A stretch of 64,000 nucleotides of DNA from JBLNBN01 sp050260015 (GCA_050260015.1 JBLNBN010000028.1:62001-126000); one strand, 5' to 3'. Shown: positions 17,113-26,175, counted from the stretch's first letter. The notes: generated by a model from the letters alone, not told the origin. A program made the numbers and translations.

Positions 17113-17176
17113 CGCTGAGCCTGTCGAAGCGCCCGGCGTTTTCACATGCCGTACCCTTCGACGGGGCTCAGGGTAC
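17113..17176 (+). repeat. Dispersed palindrome, family 3, copy 2
   Basis: The same sequence as 16681-16740, inserted between the two family 4 direct repeats. Confidence 0.82.
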
Positions 17177-17185
17177 TCTTCTCAT

Positions 17186-17266
17186 CGTTACCGCGGCTCC
17201 GCCGCGGAAGGAGTGGCGCGGGGGAAGTCGCGCTTCGCGTTACAAAGCTGTAACCCCTCCGGGGTT
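17186..17266 (+). repeat. 81-bp direct repeat, family 4, copy 2
   Basis: Second copy of 17006-17086. Together with the family 3 palindrome between them, it makes a repeat-palindrome-repeat block. Confidence 0.88.
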
Positions 17267-17322
17267 GGGAAAACATACGTGGCTTTTGATCATTGATATT
17301 TGTTATTTGTTAATTGAATTTA

Positions 17323-17374
17323 GGCGCCTCGATACAATTTTGCTCGCTACGCTCGTAAAAACACTCGGCGTCCC
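17323..17374 (+). repeat. GIY-YIG-associated palindromic repeat, copy C (solo)
   Basis: It has the CGCCTCGATACA and CACTCGGCGTCC ends around ATTTT...AAAAA. No partner copy and no nuclease gene are nearby. It ends 6 bp from the stop codon of the GT2-TPR gene. Confidence 0.8.
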
Positions 17375-17379
17375 TATTA

Positions 17380-19629
17380 CTAATCATTACCCATTGATTT
17401 CGCTTTCGCCATACGGATGCCGCGCTCCACTATTTCGGGGCTTATCTCGACGTCGTAACCGGCGGTGGGAGTTGTGCGATGGCGGTCCATCAGCTTCATT
17501 ACTTCCTCGAACTCCTTTTCGGCTTCCTGGTAGCGTTCCAGGTAGAGCAGGGCGTGAGCGCGGAGATTCCTGGAATAGATCTGGTTCGGAGCTTTTTCTA
17601 TCGATCGATCCGCCCAATCGAGAGCCTCGTCGAATCTCTTCGCGTTGCCTGCAAATTGAGCGAGCGTCGCCGCTGCGCTGGCATAAACCGAATCCGATAG
17701 ATTGCCGCAACCGATAGCGAATTTTATGGTCTGCTCCGCCTGCTCGGCGAGATGCATGTGCCCGAGAGTCTGCCCCAGTTGGAACCAAGCGTAGCCGTTT
17801 AAAGGCTCCTCGCGCACGTGGTCCAGCAGCAAAGCGTAGTTGCGCTTAATTTTTTGCTCCATCTCCTCCCGCGAGCGGTCGTAGCCAAGGTGCTCAATTA
17901 ATAACGGCGAATCGACCATGACGTATCCTTTCTCGACGAATGACGGGGAAATTTGCTCGTGCACCCGACCGCGAAATTCCACTTTCGGATAGCCCAAATT
18001 CCTGAAAAGCCTAGGGTACCCCCCGCGGTGCATTTCCGGGTCGGCGTCGAGCTTGAAGTGCTTGCTCTCTATAGTGCACACAATACCACCAACGTTGTCG
18101 TCGACCCTGCTAATGGCCCCTTGCACAAGGCCGGCGTTAAGTAGCCGTTCGTCCGCGTCGAGGTAAAGCACCCATTCGCCCGTCGCGCGCTTCAGGCTTT
18201 CGTTGCGGGCCGCCGCAAAGTCATTCCGCCATTCGTCGCGGTAAACCTTCGCGCCGTAGCTCTCCGCTATCTTTATCGTGCCGTCCGTCGAGCCGGTGTC
18301 GACTATCACTATCTCGTCGACGAACCCTTTAACGCTCTCGAGGCATCCCGGGAGCATCTTCTCTTCGTTCTTAACAATCATGGAAAGCGTGACGGTACGC
18401 TTTCTTTCAGAAATTCCAAGCTTATCGTCAATCAACTTTTTATACTTTAGTATATCCTCTCTGCCCGGGGCGAGCTTAACGGCCTCCTCGATCAAATTCT
18501 TCGCGTCCAAGAATTTCCCGACGTTGAAGGCAAGCACGGCAAGCCCGGTCATGCTATCGGCGTCGCGCGGGTTTAGCTTGACCGCCTCGGTAAAGGCGGC
18601 GAAGGCCTCGGGAAATTCTTTCAGTTCCAAATGCGCGCGGCCTCGCAGAAAGAGCTTCTTACCCTCGGGTATGCGAGTCTCGCCCATAATAAGGCTTTGC
18701 ACGTTCATCGAGTTCTCGCGCCTGAAGGATTCGTCGAGCGCGGCGAGCCCTTCCCTGAACTTATTCAATCCTATTAATATTTCGGCTCGGAGGAAGTTCG
18801 CGTAGGCTTGCTCAGGGTTCTGCGCTATAGAAATTTCCACGCATTCGAGCGCGCGGGGCACCTCCCCGCCGGTAAAGTAAATAAGAGATAAATGATTCAA
18901 CAGGCCGGGCAGCGAGAAGTGTCCCTTCGGCGTGGCTTCTATGGCCGCTTTCAGGTCGGCTATAGCCTCTCTCTCGCGCTTTAATGCCATGTGCGTGCGG
19001 CCGCGCTGATAGAGCAAATAGGCGTCGCCGGGCGTACGTTCCAATGCGACGTTTAACAATTTTAGATTCCGAGCCTGCTTCGCGTCGAAGGCCGCGCCCT
19101 TCACGTCGTACCCGCTATGAATCAGCCTGACGTCGCAGGGCTGAAGCTTGTAGCCGGTATTGACTAGCGAAGCCGTTACCTGCTCATGCACTACGCCCTC
19201 GAACTTAACGTGGGGAAGATTTCTGAAAATCCTGAGAACGCCGGCCGAATGCCAATCCACCGAGCCGTCCTCGCGCGAAGCGTGCGACAGGACGCTTGCT
19301 ATCCAACCGCCGATCCCGGGGTTATCTATTCCCGGGAGTTCAAGCGCCGCTTCCGGGTTCTGCAGTCTCTCGTCGGCGTCGATTATTAAAACTATGGAGC
19401 AATTAGCGTGCTTTAGAGTTTCGTTGCGCGCGTATGCGAAGTCGTCGCGCCACTCTACGTCCACGACGCGACAGCCGAAGTCCCGGGCGATTTTTTTAGT
19501 GGAGTCGGTCGAGCCGGTGTCGCCGACGATAATTTCCGTCGCAATGCCGGCGACCGAGCGCAGGCAATCGGGTAAATTCCTTTCTTCGTTTTTAGTAATG
19601 ATGCAGACCGAGATGCCTTTTTGTTTCAT
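17380..19629 (-). CDS. Double glycosyltransferase family 2 protein with TPR repeats
   Basis: 749 residues built as a tandem duplication. GT2 domain 1 (from residue 5: ISVCIITKNEERNLPDC, GDTGSTDST, IDADERL) is followed by TPR repeats (about 190-395). GT2 domain 2 (from about 415: LSMIVKNEEKMLPGCLESV, VDTGSTDGT, LDADERLL) is followed by further TPRs (about 620-740). Both GT2 domains keep the DxD-like DADER motif. It is similar to SunS/WaaE-like transferases but predicted cytoplasmic. It probably glycosylates a cell-surface polymer, lipid or protein; the acceptor is unknown. It sits alone, with a repeat nest after its stop codon. Confidence 0.85.
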   Translation of the reverse strand: MKQKGISVCIITKNEERNLPDCLRSVAGIATEIIVGDTGSTDSTKKIARDFGCRVVDVEWRDDFAYARNETLKHANCSIVLIIDADERLQNPEAALELPGIDNPGIGGWIASVLSHASREDGSVDWHSAGVLRIFRNLPHVKFEGVVHEQVTASLVNTGYKLQPCDVRLIHSGYDVKGAAFDAKQARNLKLLNVALERTPGDAYLLYQRGRTHMALKREREAIADLKAAIEATPKGHFSLPGLLNHLSLIYFTGGEVPRALECVEISIAQNPEQAYANFLRAEILIGLNKFREGLAALDESFRRENSMNVQSLIMGETRIPEGKKLFLRGRAHLELKEFPEAFAAFTEAVKLNPRDADSMTGLAVLAFNVGKFLDAKNLIEEAVKLAPGREDILKYKKLIDDKLGISERKRTVTLSMIVKNEEKMLPGCLESVKGFVDEIVIVDTGSTDGTIKIAESYGAKVYRDEWRNDFAAARNESLKRATGEWVLYLDADERLLNAGLVQGAISRVDDNVGGIVCTIESKHFKLDADPEMHRGGYPRLFRNLGYPKVEFRGRVHEQISPSFVEKGYVMVDSPLLIEHLGYDRSREEMEQKIKRNYALLLDHVREEPLNGYAWFQLGQTLGHMHLAEQAEQTIKFAIGCGNLSDSVYASAAATLAQFAGNAKRFDEALDWADRSIEKAPNQIYSRNLRAHALLYLERYQEAEKEFEEVMKLMDRHRTTPTAGYDVEISPEIVERGIRMAKAKSMGND

Positions 19630-19653
19630 CGCTTTATTTGGATTTCAATTGAT

Positions 19654-20358
19654 TTAGTAATTCTGAATTATTGTTCTAAGGAAGTAATACGCCGGGTAAA
19701 CCACGGCAAAGCTTAGGGCCGCGGCAATCACCAAAAATATCCTCCAGAGCAGGGTATGCGGGTTAAGATTCAGCGCGACGAACCACAGCGCAAGCAGGAA
19801 GCAAAACGCCATGATCGCCCCCGTCCACTCCGTCGTATGGTCCAGAGTTATTGGCCCGTCGGCTTTATAATGCTCGAAGTCGGAAGCGTAAAATTTTACA
19901 GGGTACTGCGAGGGCTCGAATGAAACTGCGGAAGGTATATCCTCCGAGTTGAGAATAAAGACCTGGTCTATTCGGATCGTGTCCAATAATAGCCGAAGCG
20001 TATCGCGTCCACGCCCCGCCACCAGAAATCTGGGCGTATACGTAAAATTCCCCTCGGGATAAGCGGCCATCCATTCGCCGTTCCAACCGTCCCGCTCGTA
20101 TATGGCGTAAATCCGCTCGGAGTACCCGTTGTTTTCTATGATCAGCGTTTGCTCGGATTTTTCCGGTGAAATTACTTTCCTTACTGAATTAAAGGAGAGC
20201 GCCGAAAAAAGAATCAGGGCGGCTATGAAGAATCCGATTATAAAGCCGTTGACGCAGAACTTAAGCCACGCAGGAAAGCTACCAACATGGTAGCCCTTGA
20301 AAAATAAGACCCATAGCGCAAGAAACGCCAACAGCGAAAATATAGCGAACCCAATCAT
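19654..20358 (-). CDS. Membrane protein of unknown function
   Basis: 234 residues with four predicted helices: near 2-18, 32-54, about 180-200 and 207-230. A soluble, mostly beta loop of about 120 residues (EKSEQTLIIENNGYSERIY, split: EKSEQTLIIENNGY; FTYTPRFLVAGRG) lies between the second and third helices. No family is recognised. It is 24 bp upstream of the GT2-TPR gene on the same strand, so it may be cotranscribed with it. Confidence 0.55.
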   Translation of the reverse strand: MIGFAIFSLLAFLALWVLFFKGYHVGSFPAWLKFCVNGFIIGFFIAALILFSALSFNSVRKVISPEKSEQTLIIENNGYSERIYAIYERDGWNGEWMAAYPEGNFTYTPRFLVAGRGRDTLRLLLDTIRIDQVFILNSEDIPSAVSFEPSQYPVKFYASDFEHYKADGPITLDHTTEWTGAIMAFCFLLALWFVALNLNPHTLLWRIFLVIAAALSFAVVYPAYYFLRTIIQNY

Positions 20359-20542
20359 AATGCCAGCCGATTATCCCAAAAAAACAGCAATTTGCAAGCC
20401 AAATAGCCGCTTGACTTATTATAAAACGCAATTAAAAACAAATTAATTTCAAAGCCGAGATTTTTTTTTAATTTTGTAAGTTTGTTAGCTTAAGCTAAAT
20501 GAAAACTATTGGAGATTTAACATGAACACAAGAGGAGAAAAC

Positions 20543-21352
20543 ATGGCAGACCGAAATCTATACGCATTGATACTGGGCGTTAGCTCGGGTTTTGGCAGGG
20601 AATGCGCTCTCGAGTTGGCCAAGTCCGGCTACAATATATATGGAGTGCACCTCGACATTGGAGCGAATAAAGAAAAGGCCGAAGAATTCCGCCGCGTAAT
20701 CGAAGCTCTTGGAGTGCGCGCAAAGTTCTTCAATGTAAATGCTGCCGACGACGCAAAACGCGCCGAGGTAATAGCAGAAATACAGAAGGAACACTCCGAG
20801 GATCCAAACCATATCCTCCGGGTGCTCATTCACTCCCTCGCTTTTGGAGCTATCCGTCCGTTCTTTTCGGAAAACCACGGCGAAATGGTGATAAAGAAAC
20901 AAATAGAAATGACGATGGACGTCATGGCCAACAGCCTTGTTTACTGGGTGCAGGATCTCTTCCAGAAGAAATTGCTAGCGGAGAATTCCCGCATATTCGG
21001 CATGACCTCGATCGGTTCCACGCGCGCTATGCAGAACTACGGCGCCGTTTCGGCCGCTAAAGCCGCGCTTGAAAGCTATATCCGGCAGATCGCCGTAGAG
21101 CTCGCCCCGTACAAGATAACGGCAAACTCAATCCTCGCCGGGCTTACGGACACGCCGGCAGCCGCAAAGATACCAGGTTTCGAAAAAATGCTCGCTCAGG
21201 CGCGCGAGCACAACCCATTCCACCGCAATACGGTCCCGCAGGACGTCGCTAAAGCCGTTTCGTTGCTCGTAGACGAAAAGTTCTATTGGATTACTGGAGA
21301 CGTTATCCGCGTCGACGGCGGCGAGAGCATACTTAACTTTATCGAACAATAA
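20543..21352 (+). CDS. Short-chain dehydrogenase, FabL-like enoyl-ACP reductase
   Basis: 269 residues from the ATG at 20543, which has AGGAG six bases upstream; an ATG at 20522 with its own GGAG is an alternative. The nucleotide motif is GVSSGFGRECALELAKSG, close to FabL (TGxSRGIG variant). The catalytic Tyr and Lys are spaced as in FabL (NYGAVSAAKAALE, Tyr-x6-Lys), and VDGGESI is the family C-terminal signature. It probably reduces enoyl-ACP in fatty acid synthesis; a 3-oxoacyl reductase or other SDR role is the alternative. Just downstream is an acyl-CoA dehydrogenase, which supports lipid metabolism. A TAATTTTG -7-like box lies at 20469-20476. Confidence 0.72.
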   Translation: MADRNLYALILGVSSGFGRECALELAKSGYNIYGVHLDIGANKEKAEEFRRVIEALGVRAKFFNVNAADDAKRAEVIAEIQKEHSEDPNHILRVLIHSLAFGAIRPFFSENHGEMVIKKQIEMTMDVMANSLVYWVQDLFQKKLLAENSRIFGMTSIGSTRAMQNYGAVSAAKAALESYIRQIAVELAPYKITANSILAGLTDTPAAAKIPGFEKMLAQAREHNPFHRNTVPQDVAKAVSLLVDEKFYWITGDVIRVDGGESILNFIEQ

Positions 21353-21398
21353 TTAATTCTCAAATATTCTCTAATATAAGGACAGGACAGATCTTAAG

Positions 21399-22541
21399 AT
21401 GATGGAATTTACCTTAACCGAAGAGCAGATCATGCTCCGCGAAATGGTTCGCGATTTCGTAAACAGCGAATTGAAACCAATCGCAGCTAAAATTGACGAA
21501 AATGAAGAAATCCCCAAAGATATTATTAAGAAAATCGGAGAATTAGGCCTGCTCGGCGCGGCTTTCCCGGTTGAATACGGCGGCAGCGGCTTCGGCGAAG
21601 TCGGCTATTGCCTGATCCAGGAAGAAATCGGCCGCGGTTGCCTCTCGACGGCCACCTTTATCGGCGCGCACGTTTCTATCGGAACGAACTCTATCTTTAT
21701 CGGCGGAACGGAAGAAATTAAGCAAAAATACGTCTATCCGCTCGCGCAGGGCGAGAAGATAGCGGCCTTCGCGCTCACCGAGCCCACGGCCGGCTCCGAC
21801 GCTTTCGAGCTCTCCACCCGCGCCGAACTCGACGGCGACGAATGGGTGATCAACGGCGAGAAGCTCTGGATAACTAACGGCCCCTTCGCCGACACTTTCG
21901 CAGTTTACGCGCGCACTAAGCGCGGCATCACCGCTTTCGTAGTGGAAAAAGGCACCCCCGGCTTTACCGCGGGCGCGCCCGAAAAGAAAATGGGTATCCG
22001 CGGCAGCAAGACCAGCTCTTTGACTTTCGATAACGTTCGCATTCCTAAAACGAACATTATCGGCGAAGAAGGTCGCGGCTTCCTTATCGCAATGAAGACG
22101 CTCGACGCCGGCCGCTTAGGCCTCGGCGCGGCTTGCCTCGGCGCGATGAAGGAACTCCTCGAAATGTCGACCAACTACGCTAAAGAGCGCAGGCAATTCC
22201 GCGAGCCGATCGCGAACTTCGAAGCGGTTCAATTCATGCTCGCAGAAATGGCTACTACCATTTATATGACTGAATCCATCATCTACCGCACGGCTAATCT
22301 TTACGACAAGAAGCAGATGCTCTCCCGCCAATCGGCTATGGTTAAGCTCGTCGCTTCCGAAGGCCTCGACAAGGTCGTCGACCTCGCTATGCAGGTGCAC
22401 GGCGGCATGGGCTACTCCCGCGAATTGCCCATCGAGCGCTACTACCGCGACAGCCGAATCAATCGCATCTTCGAAGGCACGACGGAAATTCAAAAGCTCG
22501 TCATTGCCCGCGACATCATCAAGCGCAACGGAAAGATGTAA
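21399..22541 (+). CDS. Acyl-CoA dehydrogenase
   Basis: 380 residues, standard length. The family signatures are present: ALTEPTAGSDA with WVINGEKLWITNG (FAD and substrate contacts), and QVHGGMGYSRELPIERYYRD with RINRIFEGTTEIQ near the C-terminus. The catalytic base is the Glu in FEGT. The enzyme makes the alpha-beta double bond of acyl-CoA with FAD and passes electrons to ETF; it is most like butyryl/short-chain dehydrogenases. The start is the first of two adjacent ATG codons. It follows the FabL-like gene by 46 bp and is closed by a terminator. Confidence 0.93.
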   Translation: MMEFTLTEEQIMLREMVRDFVNSELKPIAAKIDENEEIPKDIIKKIGELGLLGAAFPVEYGGSGFGEVGYCLIQEEIGRGCLSTATFIGAHVSIGTNSIFIGGTEEIKQKYVYPLAQGEKIAAFALTEPTAGSDAFELSTRAELDGDEWVINGEKLWITNGPFADTFAVYARTKRGITAFVVEKGTPGFTAGAPEKKMGIRGSKTSSLTFDNVRIPKTNIIGEEGRGFLIAMKTLDAGRLGLGAACLGAMKELLEMSTNYAKERRQFREPIANFEAVQFMLAEMATTIYMTESIIYRTANLYDKKQMLSRQSAMVKLVASEGLDKVVDLAMQVHGGMGYSRELPIERYYRDSRINRIFEGTTEIQKLVIARDIIKRNGKM

Positions 22542-22559
22542 TTTCCTCTTTAAATTAAG

Positions 22560-22596
22560 GCCCCTTCCGATATATAGCGAAGGGGCTTTTATTTTT
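22560..22596 (+). terminator. Intrinsic terminator after the acyl-CoA dehydrogenase
   Basis: Stem GCCCCTTC with GAAGGGGC, then TTTTATTTTT. Confidence 0.85.
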
Positions 22597-22619
22597 ACAA
22601 CTAAAGAACGGGACATTAT

Positions 22620-23339
22620 ATGGCTATTGAACTTAAGAACGTCCTTTTTAAATACGGTTCCGACGGATTCCAGGTAAACATCGAAGACTTTACGGTCGAA
22701 TCCGGCTCTATCGCGTGCATAATCGGCCCCAACGGCGTCGGCAAGACGACGCTCCTGCATTTGCTCGCAGGACTCTACAAGCCGCTTCAGGGCGAAATCA
22801 CGATCGACGGGCTCAATTACTCGGAAAACGCGATCGAGATATACTCCAAATCTTACTTCACGCTTGACGCCCCCGCGTTTTACTCGCATTTAAACGCGCG
22901 CGCAAACCTAAAGCTCCATTGCCTGTATCGTCAAATACCCGAAAATAGAATTGCGGAGGCGCTCGCTAAAGTGGGTTTGCCGGACGATAAGAAGAAGTTC
23001 AAGAAATTTTCCACCGGTATGAAGCAGCGTTTGAATATCGCCGCCGCTCTCCTTTTTAACCCCGATTTGATCGTAATGGACGAACCCTTCAATGGATTGG
23101 ATCCCGGCGCGGTAATGGGCCTTAAAAGCATTTTCGAAGAGTTAAATACAAATTACGGCACGACGATAGTAGTCTCGACTCACCTACTAAAGGAGGCCGA
23201 ATCCTTCTGCACTCACTATTGCATAATGAAGGGCGGAAAGATCGTAGAGAATCGGCCTATTGAGAACGATTTTGCCGGCCTGGAAGAAAGATACAGGGAG
23301 TATTTCTTTACAAAAGGAGCGATGGCAAGTGAATTCTAA
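22620..23339 (+). CDS. ABC transporter ATP-binding protein
   Basis: 239 residues, a single ABC ATPase. Walker A GPNGVGKTT (residues 36-44), signature FSTGMKQRL, Walker B DLIVMDEPF and the H-loop STH are complete. The closest general type is the CcmA/YhaQ-like export ATPase paired with ABC-2 permeases. The next gene encodes its membrane partner and overlaps it by 11 bases. The substrate is unknown. Confidence 0.9.
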   Translation: MAIELKNVLFKYGSDGFQVNIEDFTVESGSIACIIGPNGVGKTTLLHLLAGLYKPLQGEITIDGLNYSENAIEIYSKSYFTLDAPAFYSHLNARANLKLHCLYRQIPENRIAEALAKVGLPDDKKKFKKFSTGMKQRLNIAAALLFNPDLIVMDEPFNGLDPGAVMGLKSIFEELNTNYGTTIVVSTHLLKEAESFCTHYCIMKGGKIVENRPIENDFAGLEERYREYFFTKGAMASEF

Positions 23340-24153
23340 ATCAAACAAAATCGATTTCGACGCTTTTGGGCGCGCCTTCAAGGTCGAATTTATGAAGCAG
23401 AGCACATTGGGCAATCTGACGCAGGTAGTTATTATTTCCCTTATGAGCGCTCTATTCGGAGCATTTGCAGCTAAATTATTGATGGACTCGCAAGCGTCAT
23501 TTTTTGTCTCGGCTACTGAAATGGTTTACTTCACTTATTTCTTTTATTTAGTGTTTTCTTTCCCGCTCATAAACGCTCTCCTATCGTCAAAATCCTATGG
23601 CATTGAGTACGGGAACAACGTTAAGAAGCGCATCGATACCCTGCCGCTGCCCAAATCGACTATATTTTACGCAAAGTTCTTTTATGCCATTCTCTTTAAT
23701 ATACTTGGCCTGCTAATCGTTGCGGGAGTATTTTTTATAAACTATAACTCATACTCCGCATTAATAAAAGGCGAAAGCTTGATAAACGCAGAACTGCTCT
23801 ACAATACAATATTTTGCTGCGCTTCAATCCTCGCCGGCTCGATCCCCCTTATCGTTTTTCATATTTGGCTGAGCGAGAGGAAATTACCTCCTCTATGGAA
23901 TTCGATAGCTTTAATCTCGGTATCGTGGCTTTCGCTTTACCTGACCAGTTCCTCGTTGAGCAATCAGTGGTATAATTTTTATATTTATCCCATGGCTCTT
24001 AGCAAAAGTATGTATAAATCGATAAAAGGCGGCCCCCTTTCCATCGGCTGGTCCTGGTTTAACGTCTATAGTTATAATTTCATAGCCCTTATGACATTGA
24101 TTTTTTCAATCGGGCTTCTTTACTTCATCGCTGTTAGATTTAAGAGAAAGTAA
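23329..24153 (+). CDS. ABC transporter membrane subunit (ABC-2 type)
   Basis: About 275 residues from the GTG at 23329, which has AAGGAG nine bases upstream; longer in-frame starts would overlap the ATPase gene more deeply. Six hydrophobic helices are seen, at about residues 33-50, 60-85, 110-130, 160-180, 195-215 and 245-270, without enzyme motifs. It forms an exporter or lipid/peptide transporter with the upstream ATPase. Eleven bases overlap the ATPase gene. A hairpin terminator follows at 24202-24236. Confidence 0.75.
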   Translation: MNSKSNKIDFDAFGRAFKVEFMKQSTLGNLTQVVIISLMSALFGAFAAKLLMDSQASFFVSATEMVYFTYFFYLVFSFPLINALLSSKSYGIEYGNNVKKRIDTLPLPKSTIFYAKFFYAILFNILGLLIVAGVFFINYNSYSALIKGESLINAELLYNTIFCCASILAGSIPLIVFHIWLSERKLPPLWNSIALISVSWLSLYLTSSSLSNQWYNFYIYPMALSKSMYKSIKGGPLSIGWSWFNVYSYNFIALMTLIFSIGLLYFIAVRFKRK

Positions 24154-24201
24154 GCATTACGACTTATAGAAAGTAAATGTCAAATCGAAAAGCGGAAATA
24201 G

Positions 24202-24236
24202 AAAAAGGCGGCCCCAATCGCGAGGTCGCCTTTTTT
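24202..24236 (+). terminator. Bidirectional terminator
   Basis: Stem AAAAAGGCGGCC with GGTCGCCTTTTT (one G-T pair) between convergent genes. Confidence 0.8.
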
Positions 24237-24253
24237 GTACGATATTCGTTAAG

Positions 24254-24919
24254 TTATAGCTTAAAGCCGACGGAGAGTTGGAAGTTCGAATTCTTCGCGT
24301 TATTCATCAATTGAACGGCTCTCTCTTCCTTCTCGATATTCTTAAGTCCGAAGGAGTACCTTAAACCAATTTCAATAGGAGCCACATTAAAGCTAACCCC
24401 CGTCGCCAAGCCCCAATCCAGTCGTTCGAAATTTCCCACGTCCAGATTCTCGACATTGTCGAAGGAATCGTTATTCGAATTATTCGTCAAGTTCGCGCTT
24501 AGCAGGTACGCCACATACGGACCGGCTTGTATATCGATGTTATTCGATAGCCTGAAGACCGCCAGGACCGGCATTTCGAGGTAATGCAGGTTAAACTGTA
24601 TCGTACCCGCGCCCGACGGCACAGTAGGCGCGAACGTCGTCATATTGTAGCTGGATTCGTTGCCCTTCATCGAATAAAGCAACTCGGGACGAATCGCTAT
24701 GAACGGGTTGAACGGAGCCTCGACGAACCCTCCAAAATGCAGACCGAGCTTATAATTATCGTCGTTTAGGTCGGCTCGATCGTTAGATATATTACTGAGG
24801 TTTAAACCTCCTTTAATTCCAAAGGCCGGACGGAAAGCTTGGGCTTCTTGAGCATGCAGCGAGAAAGTCGATAAGATAATCGCCGTCAATACTGCAGCAG
24901 CTCTGATCATATTCTTCAT
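24254..24919 (-). CDS. Outer-membrane beta-barrel protein (porin/OmpX-like family)
   Basis: 221 residues with a signal peptide (AAAVLTAIILSTFSLHAQ). The mature chain begins FGIKGGLNLSNIS and has alternating strands (LHFGGFVEAPFNPF, LHYLEMPVLAVFRLSN, QAGPYVAYLLSANL, IGLRYSFGLKNI) ending in a terminal strand FQLSVGFKL with the C-terminal aromatic pattern that BAM recognises. It matches the outer_membrane beta-barrel/PorT-like domain common in Bacteroidota. The function is unknown. Confidence 0.78.
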   Translation of the reverse strand: MKNMIRAAAVLTAIILSTFSLHAQEAQAFRPAFGIKGGLNLSNISNDRADLNDDNYKLGLHFGGFVEAPFNPFIAIRPELLYSMKGNESSYNMTTFAPTVPSGAGTIQFNLHYLEMPVLAVFRLSNNIDIQAGPYVAYLLSANLTNNSNNDSFDNVENLDVGNFERLDWGLATGVSFNVAPIEIGLRYSFGLKNIEKEERAVQLMNNAKNSNFQLSVGFKL

Positions 24920-25157
24920 TGCCGTATCTCCTTAATATAATAGGATACTTATTTTCGAGAACCCAATGTACGTTTATTAATCCTTTATTAACGCACAATT
25001 AAAATAACGAATCGATTATTAATTTATTGTGAATAATCTATTACGATTGCTGTAATCAAATGAAATTCTATATTAACAAATGTTTAAAATAATTTCATAT
25101 TGGCCTCGTTAATTTATCATATAAGTTAATTCGTTTTTTTAAGAAAGGAGATAAGTT

Positions 25158-25310
25158 ATGTTGTGGACAGTTTTTGTGATCCTGCTGGTGCTTTGGGTGC
25201 TAGGCATGGTTAGCGGATATACGCTCAGCGGCTTTATACATATACTTCTCGTGTTGGCTATCGCAGCGGTCCTGATACGCCTTATCCAGGGCAGGCGGCC
25301 AATCGATTAA
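25158..25310 (+). CDS. Small membrane protein, lmo0937 family
   Basis: 50 residues from ATG 25158 to TAA 25310, with AGGAG eight bases upstream. Two hydrophobic helices (MLWTVFVILLVLWVLGMVSG, split: LWTVFVILLVLWVLG; and FIHILLVLAIAAVLIRLI) flank a short GYTLSG loop and end in RRPID. The layout and the SG...GFIHILLVLAI core match the lmo0937/DUF5670 family of tiny stress-associated membrane proteins. The gene is complete and is closed by a hairpin at 25329-25363. Confidence 0.8.
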   Translation: MLWTVFVILLVLWVLGMVSGYTLSGFIHILLVLAIAAVLIRLIQGRRPID

Positions 25311-25328
25311 CGTTAAATGTCGGTAAAC

Positions 25329-25363
25329 AAAAATCCGGCTCCTTTTCGGAAGCCGGATTTTTT
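25329..25363 (+). terminator. Bidirectional terminator
   Basis: Stem AAAAATCCGGCT with AGCCGGATTTTT between the small membrane-protein gene (+) and the CAP-domain gene (-). Confidence 0.85.
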
Positions 25364-25380
25364 AATTTATTTAAGCTTTA

Positions 25381-25977
25381 TTAGAATTCATGTTTCGCTA
25401 TCAGCACGCTACAGTAGTACCGGTACTCGCTTTTTGGATTGTACGCGATCCCAATCCCAATATCGTAGCAGTTAGCCCAAAAGTCCTTTATTCCCAATAA
25501 ATGATTCCTATGCCCGGGGTTGTCCTCGTAGCCCTTATCCTCGATGAGCAGCCGGATTATCTCCTCGCCGGACTTCACCCCGGCGGCTATGGACTCAAAA
25601 TTGTTAGTTTTATTCTCCTTTAAAAAATCAGGTATTAAGGTATAGCCCGCTTTATTTATATAGAAATTCATACCGTACCCGGCCGGATCGACGTGCGCGA
25701 AGTAATTGCGATCGGCCATGTCCTGCGCTTTGCGTTCCGCCGCCTTTTGCAGCAAGGGATTCCAATTTAGCGCCGGCTTCGACTTTACGTAGCTTAGGTC
25801 GACGCACATTTCTGCGCTGTACGCCGAGGGGTTTGCGCGTACCTTGTTCAGATAATTATAGGCTTTTTGCGATTCTCCCCTAAGCTCCGCCACTATCGGC
25901 GATTCGGGATTTTCGCTTTTGTCGTCCGAGCATGATATCGCAAAGAGAACTAAAAATAATACGAAATACTTCTTCAT
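25381..25977 (-). CDS. CAP-domain (SCP/PR1-like) lipoprotein
   Basis: 198 residues. A lipoprotein signal ends at FAISCSDD. The CAP domain spans about 40-195: LNKVRANP, the core LNWNPLLQKAAERKAQDMA, FAHVDPAG (the first His of the CAP site), ESIAAG and GHRNHLLG (the second His). The family includes extracellular SCP/PR1 proteins with unclear biochemical roles (sterol or lipid binding, sometimes proteolysis). It is probably anchored on the outer leaflet or in the periplasm. Confidence 0.85.
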   Translation of the reverse strand: MKKYFVLFLVLFAISCSDDKSENPESPIVAELRGESQKAYNYLNKVRANPSAYSAEMCVDLSYVKSKPALNWNPLLQKAAERKAQDMADRNYFAHVDPAGYGMNFYINKAGYTLIPDFLKENKTNNFESIAAGVKSGEEIIRLLIEDKGYEDNPGHRNHLLGIKDFWANCYDIGIGIAYNPKSEYRYYCSVLIAKHEF

Positions 25978-26112
25978 TGCAGCCTCAACTTTATGGTTAG
26001 AAAGTACTTTCGCAATCAGGGAGACGGTGAATAAATTAATTTACAAAAAGAATTAATACAAAGCAACCGCAAAAATCGCCAATTTTAAATTGTTTTTACG
26101 GATTCTTCCTAT

Positions 26113-26147
26113 AAAAAACCGGGCGTCCCGATCACTCGGACGCCCGG
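26113..26147 (-). terminator. Intrinsic terminator after the MFS gene
   Basis: Stem CCGGGCGTCC with GGACGCCCGG, then a T run on the minus strand (six A at 26113-26118). Confidence 0.8.
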
Positions 26148-26175
26148 CATATATTTCTTTCAAAATATTTTATTA

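Noticed and set aside
17006..17266. Possible CRISPR-like array from the two 81-bp repeats
   Set aside because: Only two repeats, too long, separated by another dispersed palindrome, and no cas genes.
22116..22889. Antisense frame of 257 codons across the acyl-CoA dehydrogenase and ABC genes
   Set aside because: It overlaps two clearly recognised genes and a terminator, and has no family features.
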